Below, one piece after another: positions 21,886-34,214 of a DNA stretch of 64,000 nt (its first letter is position 1; the number at the start of each line of letters is the position of its first letter). A program made the translations under genes and the position numbers. The notes under the pieces were generated by a model. That model made no database searches. It was not told the origin of the DNA and worked only from the letters and a program-made list of their open reading frames with translations. The stretch is from the NCBI GenBank assembly GCA_902702965.1, contig CACRXP010000009.1:890442-954441 (forward strand), read 5' to 3'. This DNA is from Spirometra erinaceieuropaei. Its lineage: Eukaryota > Platyhelminthes > Cestoda > Diphyllobothriidea > Diphyllobothriidae.

Positions 21886-23708
21886 CAGTACGTGACCTAT
21901 CTCATGAAATCTGAAAACGGAAACTGATGAGAGAATTTTTGGACGCCGTTAACGTGGCACATTTTTTTCGCTTACCCACATCGTTGAATGAAATTTCCTT
22001 TTCTTGTTCAGAAATTGTGTTTACGTAATTACATGAAGAAAAATATGAGTAAAATTTAGCGAAAATGGACGTTGGAATACATTCGTGCAATTCCCTATGC
22101 TAATACATGTCCTAGACTCCAGTTACGCATTTGAGCGACTTTTTCATTAAAAGGATAGTAATCTTCCCTCGAGAGTTTTAATAAGCAGATTAAGCCAGAT
22201 TAGAAATTTTATTTCACCTGCTAACAAAAAGGTTATTTGAAGAAAACCGGAGGTTTTATCAATTTCTTAATGTCAAATTAGCAGATCTGTGCGATTTGGT
22301 GTCCTAAAGTGCAATAATAACGCAGATAGGGGTTCCTTCGTTTTAGTAGGCCGAAATTTTTTTCCCATTTGAAAAATGCTACCTGAAGTCACATAGATGA
22401 CTACCACGGAACGTTCATTTCCAGCTCTAAACATAAGAAAAACTACTTTTCGTGTAGTTTAGCATCTGTTCATACCTCATTCAGAACTAGTGCGAGCAAA
22501 GCATTTATAGTTTCATCAAAATATCAGTAGTTATATAGGCACTCTGTCATGCACTCATAATCGAAGAACGGAGTCTAAAAGCGAGCAAAAACAGTGAAAA
22601 TGGCCTCGATGAATAGAAAGAGGCATGTTCCTACCTTTGCGGTAGAAAAATATCCTTATTGCTTAGGGACGTGAAAGAAACCGCTAAAGTGTCAAAATAC
22701 GAAGTACACAATGATCCGTCAACGGCATGCAGTAATAAAGCACTTCCTAAAAAGGTAAATTATTAAGGAAAGTTTTCTTATTGATACAAGGCATATTCGT
22801 TGGTGACTTTCGTTTTGGACAATCATTTTTCTCGAAAATGGGGTTTTATGTTTGAATGAGTCTTCAGCTGTGACCCAAACGACCATTTTCATGAAAAGGT
22901 GCGCCTGAGTACTCACTTATTTGGTAAATGCTTTCAAGAACAATCCTATTTTAAAGTTCTCAACAGACAAACATTTAGAATCCGCCTTTATGGGCGATTG
23001 GATGAAAACACTGAAAATCATGAAGTATTCAGCATTATTTCGAGGACGATCTGAAACTCAGCGCAGTCCAAAACGAAGAAAAAGTATAAATTAATTCACT
23101 GGAAGAACAGGTCTCTCTATAAAGAGAAAATGGCATGTTTACGATCACGCATGTCAGTTCTATTTAAATTTATTGGGCACCGACCGGCCCCATGGCATGT
23201 CACCTTATGAAAACTTTTGATCCTACGACGTCCCTATCGGCGAAATCAAGCGAAATCCAGCGTCTCTTGTTGAACCCCATCTCATTCCTTTCAAGTAATC
23301 ACGGGAAGTATGAAACACTGGCAGTTGCCAAACCGTCATATATGAAACCAAACTACTTATTGAAGGATATTTAGATGTAAACTTAACTAAAGCACTGTTA
23401 TTAGACGTTATTTTATGCCTTCTTTCATATTTACTTCGTTTTTTGGTATGAGAATTTATTACATATATCTAAAACCGAACTTTACTGAAAACAACCACTT
23501 CTGACGTTTTCGGGATATTGCGCTTTTCAAAATAAATCGACATTTCTAATCTAAGCAACGCTGCCTGTAATATCTCTTTTGTGTTTTAAATTTTTTTAAA
23601 CTTGCACTTAATTAACATAGACATTTGACTCATGAAATGATGTCGGTTTGCGAGTGACTACAATCATTCGTACATTTCGACACACTTCATGAGCTAGGTC
23701 ACTAACTG
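21886..23708 (+). mobile_element. F2 element, full copy 1 (about 1.82 kb)
   Basis: Ends CAGTACGTGACCTATCTCAT and ATGAGCTAGGTCACTAACTG, both beside TA. It aligns end to end with the copy at 28342. AT-rich and without a conserved frame. TA flanks and CAGT ends fit a Tc1/mariner-type non-autonomous element. Confidence 0.8.
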
Positions 23709-24187
23709 TACCTAACTTCTGACCATCCTATGAGCTCCAGTACCGTGTCCTTGATTGGTCACAGTCGCAGTTATCAGGCGCGTGGTGCGAGATACGTGAA
23801 CGTCAACACTGGTTGGCCCAGTGACCCCCTGGGGAACGTCTCTATGACCCTGCAGAGACGCCACTTCAGCCGCCTACCGCAATGATGTTTCTCTCGTGCG
23901 TACTCGCATGCAGGCACCGGGTGACAGTCTGGCCCTCCGCCAATCACAGCCAACAAAACCGGCCAATCAGCGTTAAGGCTGACGCAGACATGCTCTGACA
24001 CCTGCCCCCTTGCCACTCGGGACGCCGGTTGTCGGTGCGCTGCCCACTCCTCGCTAGCCTATTGTCTTATCAGTTTTTGCTCTATCCACAGGCGTCCAAC
24101 TCCCCTTCTATTCCGACTGTGCCTGGTAAAGACTGATGATGATGCTGCGATGGGGTTAGTGTCTCCAAATAAATGCGACTTCCTTAC

Positions 24188-24423
24188 CTCTGCGTGCGCA
24201 TGTGTTGACGGCCTGTTTGGGAAAAGAATAGTGTCCTGACTGTATCTTACCAGCATTTCGGAGACGGCCTCCGGTCTCCAGAAGAGGCTGAGACTGTACA
24301 GGTTCGTGTTATCCAGCCTGGTAGCCAGCCTGGCGTCCAGTACTTTCGGACCCTGCATTGAACTGTGAAGAATTTCGGCGTCCACGTTCAGGTAGTCTTT
24401 CATGTCAAAGCGCAGAAGACCCT
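24188..24423 (-). CDS. Exon 10 of the giant secreted protein gene
   Basis: Acceptor after TTTTTTGCTCTTACC..ATTTAG, donor GTAAGG. The first two bases AG complete a glutamate codon begun in exon 9; it ends in phase 0. Product: GLLRFDMKDYLNVDAEIL, LDARLATRLDNTNLYSLSLF, then WRPEAVSEMLVRYSQD. Alternating polar and apolar residues followed by an LFW..P stretch resemble the end of the beta-rich region of apolipophorin/apoB-type proteins. Confidence 0.93.
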
Positions 24424-24660
24424 CTAAATTGTGCAATGGTAAGAGCAAAAAACACAATTCAATAGCCTCGGTCCGAATGCTGTACTCCATGTCAGCGCAC
24501 TAATTTCTGCGGGAATTAAGAAGCTGCAATTTCAAAACTGGAGTTAAGAAGGTGACACGATTGCTGGAACATGATCTCTACTCGCCTGACGTTTCGGATT
24601 CCCGCTCGAACCCATCCTCAGAGACAATAACAGATAACAGATATTCATATTGACCCAACT

Positions 24661-24944
24661 CTGAAAAACTCGGCGCCTCGGTGGGATTCGAACCCACGCA
24701 GTAAGGGGACCGCTTTAGTACAGCCAACGCTCTAACCACTTGAGCTACGAGGTCCGCCGGACGACGTGAGTTTAATCACATTTGGGTCAAGTTACCTGTC
24801 CAACCTACTGCAACGTTTGGAATCCACCAAATCCGATACATTAAGTTGACTGCCCAAGCAGGATTTCCTATGTACTTCACCTAGAATCCACCAGATGACT
24901 ACCAAGCTTACGTTATTCATAGATGTTTTGGCAGATTTTGACTA
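24661..24944 (-). mobile_element. 284-bp SINE-like insertion with 18-bp target duplication
   Basis: The sequence ATTCATATTGACCCAACT occurs exactly at 24643-24660 and 24945-24962, flanking a 284-base insert. The insert carries a tRNA-like segment near one end, followed on the minus strand by TTTTT. A perfect target duplication suggests this is one of the younger insertions here. Confidence 0.85.
24673..24755 (-). tRNA. tRNA-like segment (probably a SINE promoter, not a working tRNA)
   Basis: A box TAGCTCAAGTGG, D arm GCTC/GAGC, long variable region and T arm GTGGG-TTCGAAT-CCCAC are clear. The acceptor stem pairs at five of seven positions (CCTCG/CGAGG) and the anticodon arm pairs poorly. Lying inside an insertion with target duplications, it is best read as a tRNA-derived repeat module. 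Confidence 0.6.
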
Positions 24945-25742
24945 ATTCATATTGACCCAACTGATATAGGTAGTTCATGTACAAGCGGCTGCAGCATTTA
25001 TATGATGCAGTCGCCATGCTACCGCATGCCTATGGAAATTCACAACTTCACCTCCCTTCCATCAGTGATCGTTGCACTTGGTGTGACGACTGTTTGATGG
25101 CTGACATTTGCGTCGTTAATCGCTGCGATCTTATCACGCGTGTTGGATGTTGGTGTGCTGATTGCTCGACCATCTGACTCACCGACCTTGGCATCGGGAA
25201 CAGTGTTCATCTGTGCGTTCCTCGCGCGGCTAAGTACCCCGCCCAGGCTAAGCCTCTAAACCCAAAATGGAAGGGGTTGGGGGCAAATGAAGCACGACTC
25301 AAGCAACTCATGTCTCTCCACTTCTACTAGCTCGATTATACATCCAACTTGAAATAAGAAGTAGAAGGCATCAGATAAACCGTACATATCTACAATTTAC
25401 AAAATATCAAACGTTACTAAAATATAGGTAGTAGGGTGTTGTTGCGTTCATGACAGCCACTTCGTCGGGTGATTCCACATCACCTATTCTTAGTATGTTG
25501 TACCTTCTCATTAGGGCTACTTAATAGCTCTTATCGCCCCAGATTCAACTACTACAATTATTCCACCTCCATACAGTTTACTCCGAGAAGAATATGAAGC
25601 GTCAGTTTGTCCGTTAAATGTGCATCCGACTAGTGGCTTCCCAAAATCGACTGTTTACATTTTTCGTCTATTTTTCATGGGCTGATGCCAATAGCTAAAC
25701 AACGTTACAGGAAAACGGAACTCTTCCATGCATCGGACGTAC

Positions 25743-25908
25743 CGGAAGTGATTGACCGCACTTTTGCAAAGAGGCTTAAGGGTTCCCTCAAAAACACAAG
25801 GTTTCCGTTGGCTTGGATCTCGCCACCCAGTAGGATATTCGTGAAGTTGAAAATAAGCCGTTCTGGTCGTTGGTCTGTCAAAACTTCCACGTGTGCTTGG
25901 TCCGTGAA
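25743..25908 (-). CDS. Exon 9 of the giant secreted protein gene
   Basis: Donor GTACGT; ends with one base G carried to exon 10. Two acceptors keep phase 0: GTTGAAG (start 25908, better pyrimidine tract) or TTAG (start 25932, adding eight codons). Product: FTDQAHVEVLTDQRPERLIF, NFTNILLGGEIQANGNLVF, EPLSLFAKVRSITS, a beta-strand pattern like exons 7 and 10. Another open frame on the same strand gives no phase match. Confidence 0.85.
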
Positions 25909-25984
25909 CTTCAACATAAACAGAACAATAGGCTAACGGATGATACAAATGTGATATGGAATATATGCATAAATATGATTGAAA

Positions 25985-26065
25985 AACGACATTACCGACA
26001 AGGACGATTAGAATAGCCGTTGCTGGTTTATTAGTCGTAGTCAGCCAGCCATTGTTATGACCTGG
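25985..26065 (-). repeat. S1 tail fragment
   Basis: Minus strand keeps GGCTGGCTGACTACGACTAA and TAAACCAGCAACGGC, a mutated S1 tail ending in the TTGTCCTTGTCGG block. Confidence 0.6.
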
Positions 26066-27064
26066 CCTGGTACTTGAAAGCACGTGGGAGCGTATGGGTA
26101 CCCGACTCTTGTCCCCAGTACCAACGCGGCAGAGAAGGAGAAGGCGACCGGCCGCGAAAATGTGTATTAGGAAAGTGCAAGTCAAGATAAACTGGAAGTA
26201 ACGCGTATTTATAATGCCCTACTGTGGTTCACCGGCATTCGGTTCAATGCCCTTCGGAAAGAACATTCCAGATGAGCTGTTCGATAATTCGAATACGCAG
26301 ATCGATCAGGCCCGAGGTGAAAGGTCAATGGAGAGTCGCCACGACAAAGACGACAGCGCTGTAGAGAAAACGCACGAGGCCTCCAGTGACTGGCTGGCTC
26401 TTGTTTTTGGGAGTCTTGTAACGCCCCTTGACATGAACAGGATTCTTTGAATGCTGTAACAGATTTCGGCGCGCTGACCTAGGGTGGAGATGGCGTAACC
26501 GCGTGCTGGAGAAGATGGTCGGTGTTCCTTCCTCTCACTTCTGCCGACCCTTCTCCCGCATAGTATCGTGACGTTCGTATCGTTCTCCTCCTCTCAACGT
26601 CGGCACCTCCCTCGGCCATTCCCTGCAGTTGCCCACAGCGCTGCCTTCCCCACCGGTTAACTATCTGGGATGCCGGTATCGCCTCTCCATCCAGACAGGT
26701 TATTCTAAAGTTGTAACTCATCCTGCCTGTGCTATTAACAATTATTATAGGCATTTCCCGTGTCCATCTCGTTATATTATACTATGTCCCCTATTCGACG
26801 TATCTTCTTCTCCTGCGTGTGAATGAGTATCAGGGGATGCTAACAGTTATTTTCAGATCTGTCTTCTCCAGGATCTCCTCTCAGCGATTCCTTACTATTG
26901 ACGTCCTCGGCCGCTACAGTGTAGGCACGCCCAACAGCCATAACCAGCCCCAGGTTTTGCCCCCGCAGGACTCGATCCTATGACGAGTTGAGTAGAAGTC
27001 CACTGCCCAAACTACTGAGCCAGAGGCCCGTTGTTCTGTCGGTTGCGATGGGATATATTGACAG
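26066..27064. other. No recognised feature
   Basis: A plus-strand frame at 26214-26450 (78 codons, acidic) is open, but I recognise no motif and it has no splice partners. Otherwise nothing seen. Confidence 0.45.
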
Positions 27065-27290
27065 GGGTAGATGAGCACCCACCAATCGCGTTACGGGACA
27101 CAATCTTCCCGCTTCGTCGTTTGGGACTCAACCTCAACATCTACCAGTAGCCACACAGCCGTTAGTACTACGTACAGGCAGAACAATATTGCCGACAAGG
27201 ACAAGGAGTGCTACAATGACCATTTCCGGCTCATTAGCCGTCATCAGCCAGCCATATCCAACCCCGAGATATGCAAACTCTGAGGTGTGA
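27065..27290 (-). repeat. S1 repeat, diverged copy
   Basis: Tail at 27190-27260 on the minus strand: GGCTGG, CTGATGA (27241-27247), GGCTAATGAGCC, GAAA (27223-27226), TGGTCATT. The head inverted piece lies at 27068-27130. The 3' strand of stem I is lost. Confidence 0.7.
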
Positions 27291-28341
27291 AAAAATGAGA
27301 AAGAAATTAATGACGATTTCCGGTTTAACGTCTCGCATGCATTTGTAAATATATGGGGTCAACAACTTTGTGTACACACTCTAACAGCTGACAGCTTAAC
27401 TAGTGTTTCTTTCTTTTCAGGTTTAACCTGAACGGGAGGAGTTTTATTTTCTGAAAGATGGGGAAACCCCACACCACCATTGCTGTGTCAGACCCCATCT
27501 CGATAAGATCCTGCGAAGTAAGTGGATCTGACAAAGTAGCTCCTTAAAATTACCGCCCCATCCACCAAACCACACATTTCTAAACCCCTTATGGGAATAT
27601 GTAAAGGCTCTGCCATAAAACTGCTAACATCCACTGCATTGAGAGTGGACAGCAAAAAAGAATGAACTCAGACATGAAAGGAACTGTTTTTTATGCCTAC
27701 GATTCCATCACGCCTCACTACTGGATCTGGAGGAACAGTAATTTAGAAACAGGCATTGAGAAAACAAGTAAACTATGTCTGCAGATCTTAGTTTATTTTG
27801 AACACCGAATGCGTATTAATGAACAGCAAATTTGTGATTATGAAACTCGTATAAGCATTTCTAGGGGATCTCTTGAAACAAATATACTTAGATATAAGAT
27901 AGAGGAGGTTCTTCGGGAAGAAATCGATCATATTCGTGCATATTTATGTTTTTTTGACAAAAACCCTTCGTCAGACGAAGGTAATAAGGGAGAAAGTGGA
28001 ATAATCATAATTTAGTCTTTGGTGCCATTGAGGTTAAATATAAAACACTGGCGGTTGAGGAGAGGAGATGCAGGGTTTTGACGTGTCTCAAAGGGGTGGA
28101 GGGTATGGTTAAGGTTCTCTGAACTTGAGGAGGAGGAGGAGGAGGAGGAGGAGGAGGAGAGGGGATGGCGGATCAATAAGGATTCATGTAGCTGGATTAG
28201 CGATCGTGGATTTATGATGAATCCAGAGGTCAGTAAGCCGTGCGCGCAAACCCTCGTAGTGGACGCCTACGGCGCCATGGCGGAGTATATTACATATACT
28301 TATACATATATTACATATACATTCATATTCATACATACATA
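27291..28341. other. Intron 8 stretch with one unexplained open frame
   Basis: A plus-strand frame at 27662-28015 (117 codons from ATG, Lys/Glu/Ile-rich) is open and AT-rich but shows no recognised domain, so I do not call it a gene. An (AGG)n tract lies at 28127-28160. An AT-rich TATACATATATTACATATAC-like tract leads into F2. Confidence 0.4.
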
Positions 28342-30188
28342 CAGAACGTGACCTATCTCATGAAATCTGATAACGGAATCCGATGGGAGAAGTTCTGGAC
28401 GCCTTTAACATTGTGCATTTTGTTCGCTCACCCACATCCTTCAATGAAATGCCCTTTTCTTGTGTAGAAATTGTGTTTACGTAATTATATCAAGTAAAAT
28501 ATCAATAAATTTTAGCGAAAGTAGACGTTGGAATATATTCGTGCAATTCCATATGCTTATACATGTCCTAGACTCCAGTTACGCATCTGAGTGACTTATT
28601 CATTGAAGGATAGTAATTTACCAGCGAGAGTTATAATAAACAGATTTAGCTGGACCAGAAATTTTATTTTATGTCCGATGTTAACCATGGTGATCAACCT
28701 GCTAACGAAGAAGGTTATTTTAACAAAACCAGAGGGTTTATTCTTTTCTAAGTGTTAGATTAGCAGTTCCGTGCGACTTGGTGCCCTAAAGTGCAATAAT
28801 AACCAAGATAGAGATTCCTTAGTTTAAGTGGTCATTTCCAGCTTTAAACATATGACACACTACTTTTCGTGTATTTTAGATTCTGCGCATACTTTATTCA
28901 GAAATAGAACGAGCAAAGCATTTATAGTTTCATCAAAATATCAGTAGTTATACTGGCGCTCTGACGTGCATTCATAATCGAAAAACGGAATCTGAAAGCG
29001 GGCAAAAACAGTGGAAATGGCCTCAATATATAGAGAAAGGCACGTTCTTGCGTTTACGGTAGAAAAATATTAGGATTGCCTAGGAACGTGAAAGAAACCA
29101 CCAAAAGTGTCAAATTTTTACTTGGCCTCGCCGTACAAAAATCCAAACTACACAGAGATCCGTCAATGGAGTGCAATAATAAAGCACTTCCTAAAGAGGT
29201 AACTTATTAAGGAAAGTTTTCTTATTGATCGAAGGCATATTCGTTGATGACTTTCGTTGGGAAAGTCATTTTTCTCACAAATGAATTTTGATGTTTGAGT
29301 GAGTCTTCAAATGTGACCTAAACGACAGCCTTCGTAAAAAGGAGCGCCTGAACAGTCACTAATTCGGTAAATGCCCTTAAGAACAATCTTATTTTAGAGT
29401 TTTTAACAGACAGGTAATACAGAATCTGTCTTTATGGAAGATCGGGCGAAAACACTGAAAATCATGAAGTATTCAGCAACATTTCGAGGCCGACTGAAAC
29501 TCGAGGTAACCCAAAACGAACGAAAAGTGTAAATTAATTTAACGGACCAAACTTTCTCTCTATAAACACAAAATAATATGCTTATGATCGCACCTGTCAG
29601 TTGTATTAAAATTTATTTGGCACCGATCGGCCTGACAACATGTCACCTTATGAAAACTTTTGTTCCTACGACGTCTCCATCGGTGAAATCAAGCAAACTC
29701 CAGCTTCTCTGGTTGAACCTAATCTCATTTACTTCAGAGAAATTAAATAAAACAGAAATTACTGGAAAACTGTTTTGGAATCTACACTCAGAATGCAAGC
29801 AGTTGACAAACCGTCATATATGAAATTACACTACTTATTAAACGATATTTAGACGAAAACTTCACTTAAACACTATTATCAGACGTTATTTTATGTCTGC
29901 TTTCATATTTACTACGTTTTTTGTATGAGAATACATTCTATACACTTAAAAACGAACTTTACTTAATAAGAGCCATTTCTGTCGTTTTCGGGATATTGCG
30001 CTTTTCTAAAATAAATCTACATTTCTAAACAACGCAACACTGCCTATAATATTTCTTTTATGTTTTTAATTCTTTTAAACGTGTACTTAATGAACATAGA
30101 CATTGGACTCATGAAATGGTGTGGGTTTACGAGTGATTGACAATCATTCGTAAATTTCGACGCATTTCATGAGTTAGGTCACTTACTG
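28342..30188 (+). mobile_element. F2 element, full copy 2 (about 1.85 kb)
   Basis: Ends CAGAACGTGACCTATCTCAT and ATGAGTTAGGTCACTTACTG, with TA on both sides. Same orientation and colinear with copy 1; differences are substitutions and small indels. No intact frame. Confidence 0.8.
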
Positions 30189-30239
30189 TACATATTATAT
30201 GTACATATATATTACATATACATACATATTCATATATAT

Positions 30240-30470
30240 GTGGCAGAGGAGCGCTCACCGATCCCGCTAAGAAGAACACTCGTGTGCGATTGGTGATCAC
30301 CCCTCTACCAATACTCGATCGCAACCGACAGGACAGCTAGCCCCTGCCTCATTATTTAGGGCTTTGGACCTATAACAAATAGGGCGCGTGACCGAGCCTC
30401 AGGGGGTTACAAAACCTGGGGTTTGGTGTGGTTGGCTGATGACGGCCATTCCAGTACGCATATATATGCA
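30240..30470 (+). repeat. S1 repeat, internally deleted
   Basis: Head GCGCTCACCGATCCCG at 30250, B-box-like region near 30400, and tail GTTGGCTGATGACGGCCATT where the hairpin and GAAA segment have been deleted. Confidence 0.55.
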
Positions 30471-30949
30471 TATTGTTAATACATTTGCATATCATAATAT
30501 ACAGATATATTTCAACACGTTAAGAGGGAATCATGAGGAACTGAATAATGGCTTTCACTTTGCCATCTCGCAAAAGGACGCAGTGTACACCATGAAGCCG
30601 TTAAAAGGGTTCCATGAACACCCTTCAAAAAGGCATGTTTCTCCTATGTCAACCTATAATAGAGACTGGTTAGAGAAAAACGCTGGCATTGCAGATTGTT
30701 CTAGAAAGCACACCTTCCAGCTGAGTAAATTCGACTACTTAAGTGGCAGGAAATAGAAGAGTCCAGCAGGTACTATTGGCCCCACTAGCTCGAATCAAAC
30801 TGCCTTTCAGCAGCCGTCCACCTCAGACAGTCATATGCATTCGTCCTTCTTACGTTGCATCCTTTAAGCATCGAAGAATGACGCTGAATGTAGATTTACA
30901 TTTAGAAATCACACATAGTCAAGTAGGTGCCCTAGGGGATTCAACTTAC

Positions 30950-31038
30950 ACTTGCGAAAAATCTCTTTTGAGGAAGGTATTCCAACGTTGCCGTTCCATT
31001 CTTGTCATTCAGTGTGAAGTTCATTAGCAATCGTATTC
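30950..31038 (-). CDS. Exon 8 of the giant secreted protein gene
   Basis: Acceptor TTGTTGTATTTTTAG, donor GTAAGT. 89 bases: two bases complete a glycine codon from exon 7, then 29 codons, ending phase 0. Product: IRLLMNFTLNDKNGTATLEY, LPQKRFFAS. It was predicted from the phase gap between exons 7 and 9 and then found with strong sites at both ends. Two sequons (NFT, NGT) fit a secreted chain. Confidence 0.87.
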
Positions 31039-31119
31039 CTAAAAATACAACAACGATTAACATGTGTGTATGTGTGTGTGTGAAGTTGGTCAAAATGTCT
31101 GGCAGGGTGTACCATGCCA

Positions 31120-31560
31120 GTAAAAGCAAACAATGGTCCTCGCAGCCTGCTATGCGCTGGCAGTTCCCTGACACCTGGTTCCCTGTCGATAGATGCTCTT
31201 GCGTCCCCACTGGGTATACAGGTGGTGGGCATGGTTGCCCAGTCATTATCCTCGTCCTGCCGAGCCCTGTTGGTGTGTTTTTGTGGGTCAAGAACATGTT
31301 GTGGACCAGGGGGTATGGTGGCATGCCTAGGTGTGGAGCCAGCCACGTCATCCACCTGCGTCCTCCGCCGCCTCCGGTCTTCTAGACTCTATCGTGACAC
31401 CGGGTCCAGGTGGGGGAGGAGAGAGTGCGGTAGACGCTGCGCAAGTCTACTGTCACTGTAAACTACTCTCACGTGCAAGTCGCCGTGCCTGCTGCACCTT
31501 GCTGTGTAGCACACGGTGGATATAGTCAAAATCGAGGGTCGAACTGTAGTGTGTGCGAAA
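31120..31560 (-). repeat. SINE-C, long inverted copy
   Basis: Minus strand carries the CTCTCCTCCCCCACC tract, the TAGACTTGCGCAGCGTCTAC block and the cytosine-rich 3' half. A second partial copy lies at 31640-31920 in the same orientation, giving a spaced direct pair. Confidence 0.7.
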
Positions 31561-31639
31561 TTATATAACTTTTTTCCTTAAACCTGCACGATGAGACACG
31601 CGAAAGTCGTGCTGGATCAAAACGAGGGAGTCAGATCAG

Positions 31640-31920
31640 GGTCCGGTACGCGTTATTGGGCTGCACGTCCATAACACGTGCCATACAGGCGGGGATGTTG
31701 AGGCACACCTAGGTGCATGTTCACGCCGCGCCAGCCACCTGCGCCCGACTCTACTCCCGGCCTTCCTGACTCTGTCTTTACACCGGGCTCGGACGGATGG
31801 GAGAGGAGTGAGTGCGGTAGGTGCAGAGAAAGTCCACCATCACTACGAACCAGTTCATGCGCAAGTCACCGTCAGAAACGACGGTCGAACCGTTATGCAT
31901 ATCACGTGTTCACGCAAGCT
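31640..31920 (-). repeat. SINE-C, second partial copy
   Basis: Same orientation as the copy at 31120-31560; keeps GACTTGCGCATGAACTGG, the GGTGGACTTTCTCTGC block and CTCCTCTCCCATCC. Confidence 0.6.
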
Positions 31921-31924
31921 AAGT

Positions 31925-34030
31925 GAGTCTAGGCATATCTACGTCCGTACTTCTTCGGACTGAAAAAAGTCAGGAGAGTCCTGGTGCCAAAGATAGATTC
32001 GGGAGACAACGGAGCAATGAAATTTATCCCCCAATACAGAATACTTTGTGCCATATAATCATGCATAATGTTTAGTAGACGAGGACAGAGCGGTAAAATT
32101 AATGAACGCCTGCATCAGACGACACAGCTGTGACGACGCGTTAACTATATAGGAAGGTGAGTAGTTTGTTTTGGAAGCAACCTGACATTTTTAAAAGAAT
32201 GGTTACAGACATTTCGCGTTTTTTCTCCCTTGCCTACTCGCGAAGCTCGAAAACAGCAAAAAACCGTAGAATTTCAGGAACTTTGGAAGATCTACAAATG
32301 CTCAATTAGGGAAAATTAAGAAAAAAACGTGCACACTTCTAAAAGGAGATGGAACGCGGGGATGCGCTTCTCTGAAATTATTGAGTAATTGCTAATACAG
32401 CCAATGCATTTACTAGTCGGTTGACAGACTCGTACGGTCGCAGGCGTATGCGGGAGAGAGAAAAGCATGTGGCCTACTATAATATGCGCTTCATTGCGTT
32501 AGCCAAGGTCACAGTTTCACCAATGCAATCGAAATGACACGGTTGAAAGTGCGACGAGTTTGATTCTACGCCCGGCCCCTCATGTAGCAGTGCGCTACTA
32601 CCTGACATACACTTACATGCACAAACCAGTGTCAGTCCTTCGTTTCTACATGTTGCCTTCTCTGCGTCCGTCCGCTTCCTGGAACCTGTTCGTTCACTCG
32701 TGACCCTCCAGACCGGCCAAGCAATCTCCAGGCTGACGCGGACATACCCTCGCTCACAACACTCGACATCGGACGTGCGCCTTTCGTCCGGCTGCCATCT
32801 CGCCTCAACATGTCCTTCCTCTGTTCTGTACAGAATGCAATTCTCCGTCTACTACCGGCCAGCTTCTCTTACTTATAGAGGCTTGGTTTGAAGACCGCAG
32901 TATTTAGGGCCTGTCCGTCAGTCCTCTGCTTGAACGCGGAACGGACTATCTGAATTTCGTTTTTAGGTGATCTTTCTGGCAACTGCCTTTTTTGATAGAT
33001 CCAAGACCCCCTGATAAGGACTGACGGGTAGATTTTGGGTCGAAGACGCGTGAAGCGCATTTTGAGGGCTGCTCGGCTACTCCGCGCCAACTTAGCTCCA
33101 GATAGGCTCGCTAATTAAGCCGACGCAGCCCAAATACGCACTTCGGTCTCTAGAGTATAGGCAAACAAACGAACCTTTAGCCTATTCCGAAGCATTAATG
33201 GTCGCGACTTGGAAGTGTACCAAATGGTGGGATCGTTCGGTGCCACTCAGGGCTGACGGTGACGCCTCCTTCTTCGCTTGACCTTTATTGACTTCTTACC
33301 TGTGCGAGATCGGAAATCGTGCACTTAACTAAAAGCCTAGCACACGTGGAGTTAGGCACCAGGTCGCATTTGGCACGCGCAGACGAGCCGAACACCCAAA
33401 CACATCTTGAGTCGTTCTGATACTGGGTCACGGTGGTTTTTGCATGGGTGGGTGAGGCGGATTCTTCTGATCAATATCACTAACAAGTAAGTAGTGGCCG
33501 GTGCACGCGAATGAATAAGCGTCCTGGGAGAGTCAATTGGTGTCAGCCTGATGATTTGATTGGGCGGTTAGGAAGTTTGTGGGCGAATGTGATTGGCTTT
33601 CCGCGAGGCTGAAGGCACCAGTCACAAGGGCGAGGTTAGGGCACGGTCCGAGTGTAGGTCATCTTCAGTGTTGCCATGGTAATGAATGATAGCAGGGGGA
33701 ATACAGCGCGTACATCCTCCGCATTGAACTGAAGGTGCCGTGGAAGGTTGCAGTCCATCTGGTTAATTGGCTCCTGGAATGGTTGATTCCTAAGGCAACC
33801 TCGGAAGTCTATTCGAGTGGGCGTCGCTGTAGTGCTGGCGACCTTCAGTTAAGTGACGCAGTGTGTGAAAAAGAGAATCCTCAATAAAAATAATTGGTAT
33901 TAACAACATTTTTTTACACCCTCTGGGTTTTTCCGTCATTCCTCTTGACAGAAAAGTGCTCTGTCGTTTGGACACGGGAATATGGATTCCCCTCCGCACT
34001 AGAGATGACCTTCCGTTAAATTCCAGGGGT
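31925..34030. other. No recognised feature
   Basis: About 2.1 kb of intron 7 without a supported gene or named repeat. Minus-strand frames at 32869-33090 and 33790-33999 are open, but without protein-like pattern or matching splice phases. Confidence 0.45.
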
Positions 34031-34214
34031 CAGGGTACCTTTCCACCCCCCTCCCCTGCCCTAACTCATACCCTAACCCCTCTGACCCCAACATTAACCC
34101 CAACTCCGCCGGAAACTTAGCGCAAAGCCACCCCTTCCCAACCGAATTACCTATGCGTCATCGTCTTAAATTGATGGTGTGCGAATCAATGATTTCGCCG
34201 GAAATGTGACCCAC

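Larger units (their letters stand above)
24545..25330 (-). mobile_element. PLE-A 3' fragment, split by a SINE-like insertion
   Basis: At 24558-24640 the minus strand reads CTGAGGATGGGTTCGAGCGG, GAATCC, GAAACGTCAGGCGAG, the PLE-A tail. At 24963-25330 it continues with the TGTTGGATGTTGGTGTG block, seen as its reverse complement near 38330. The two parts are separated by the insertion 24661-24944. Confidence 0.65.

Noticed and set aside
24673..24755. Functional tRNA gene
   Set aside because: Acceptor stem has two mismatches, the anticodon arm is poor, and it lies inside an insertion with target duplications.
25655..26185. 176-codon minus-strand frame as an exon or gene
   Set aside because: It overlaps exon 9 in another frame, crosses an S1 tail and gives a splice phase that fits neither neighbour.
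26214..26450. 78-codon plus-strand frame as a gene
   Set aside because: No family motif and no supporting signals.
27662..28015. 117-codon plus-strand frame as a gene
   Set aside because: AT-rich, no recognised motif, no partner exons or promoter; chance open frame is likely.
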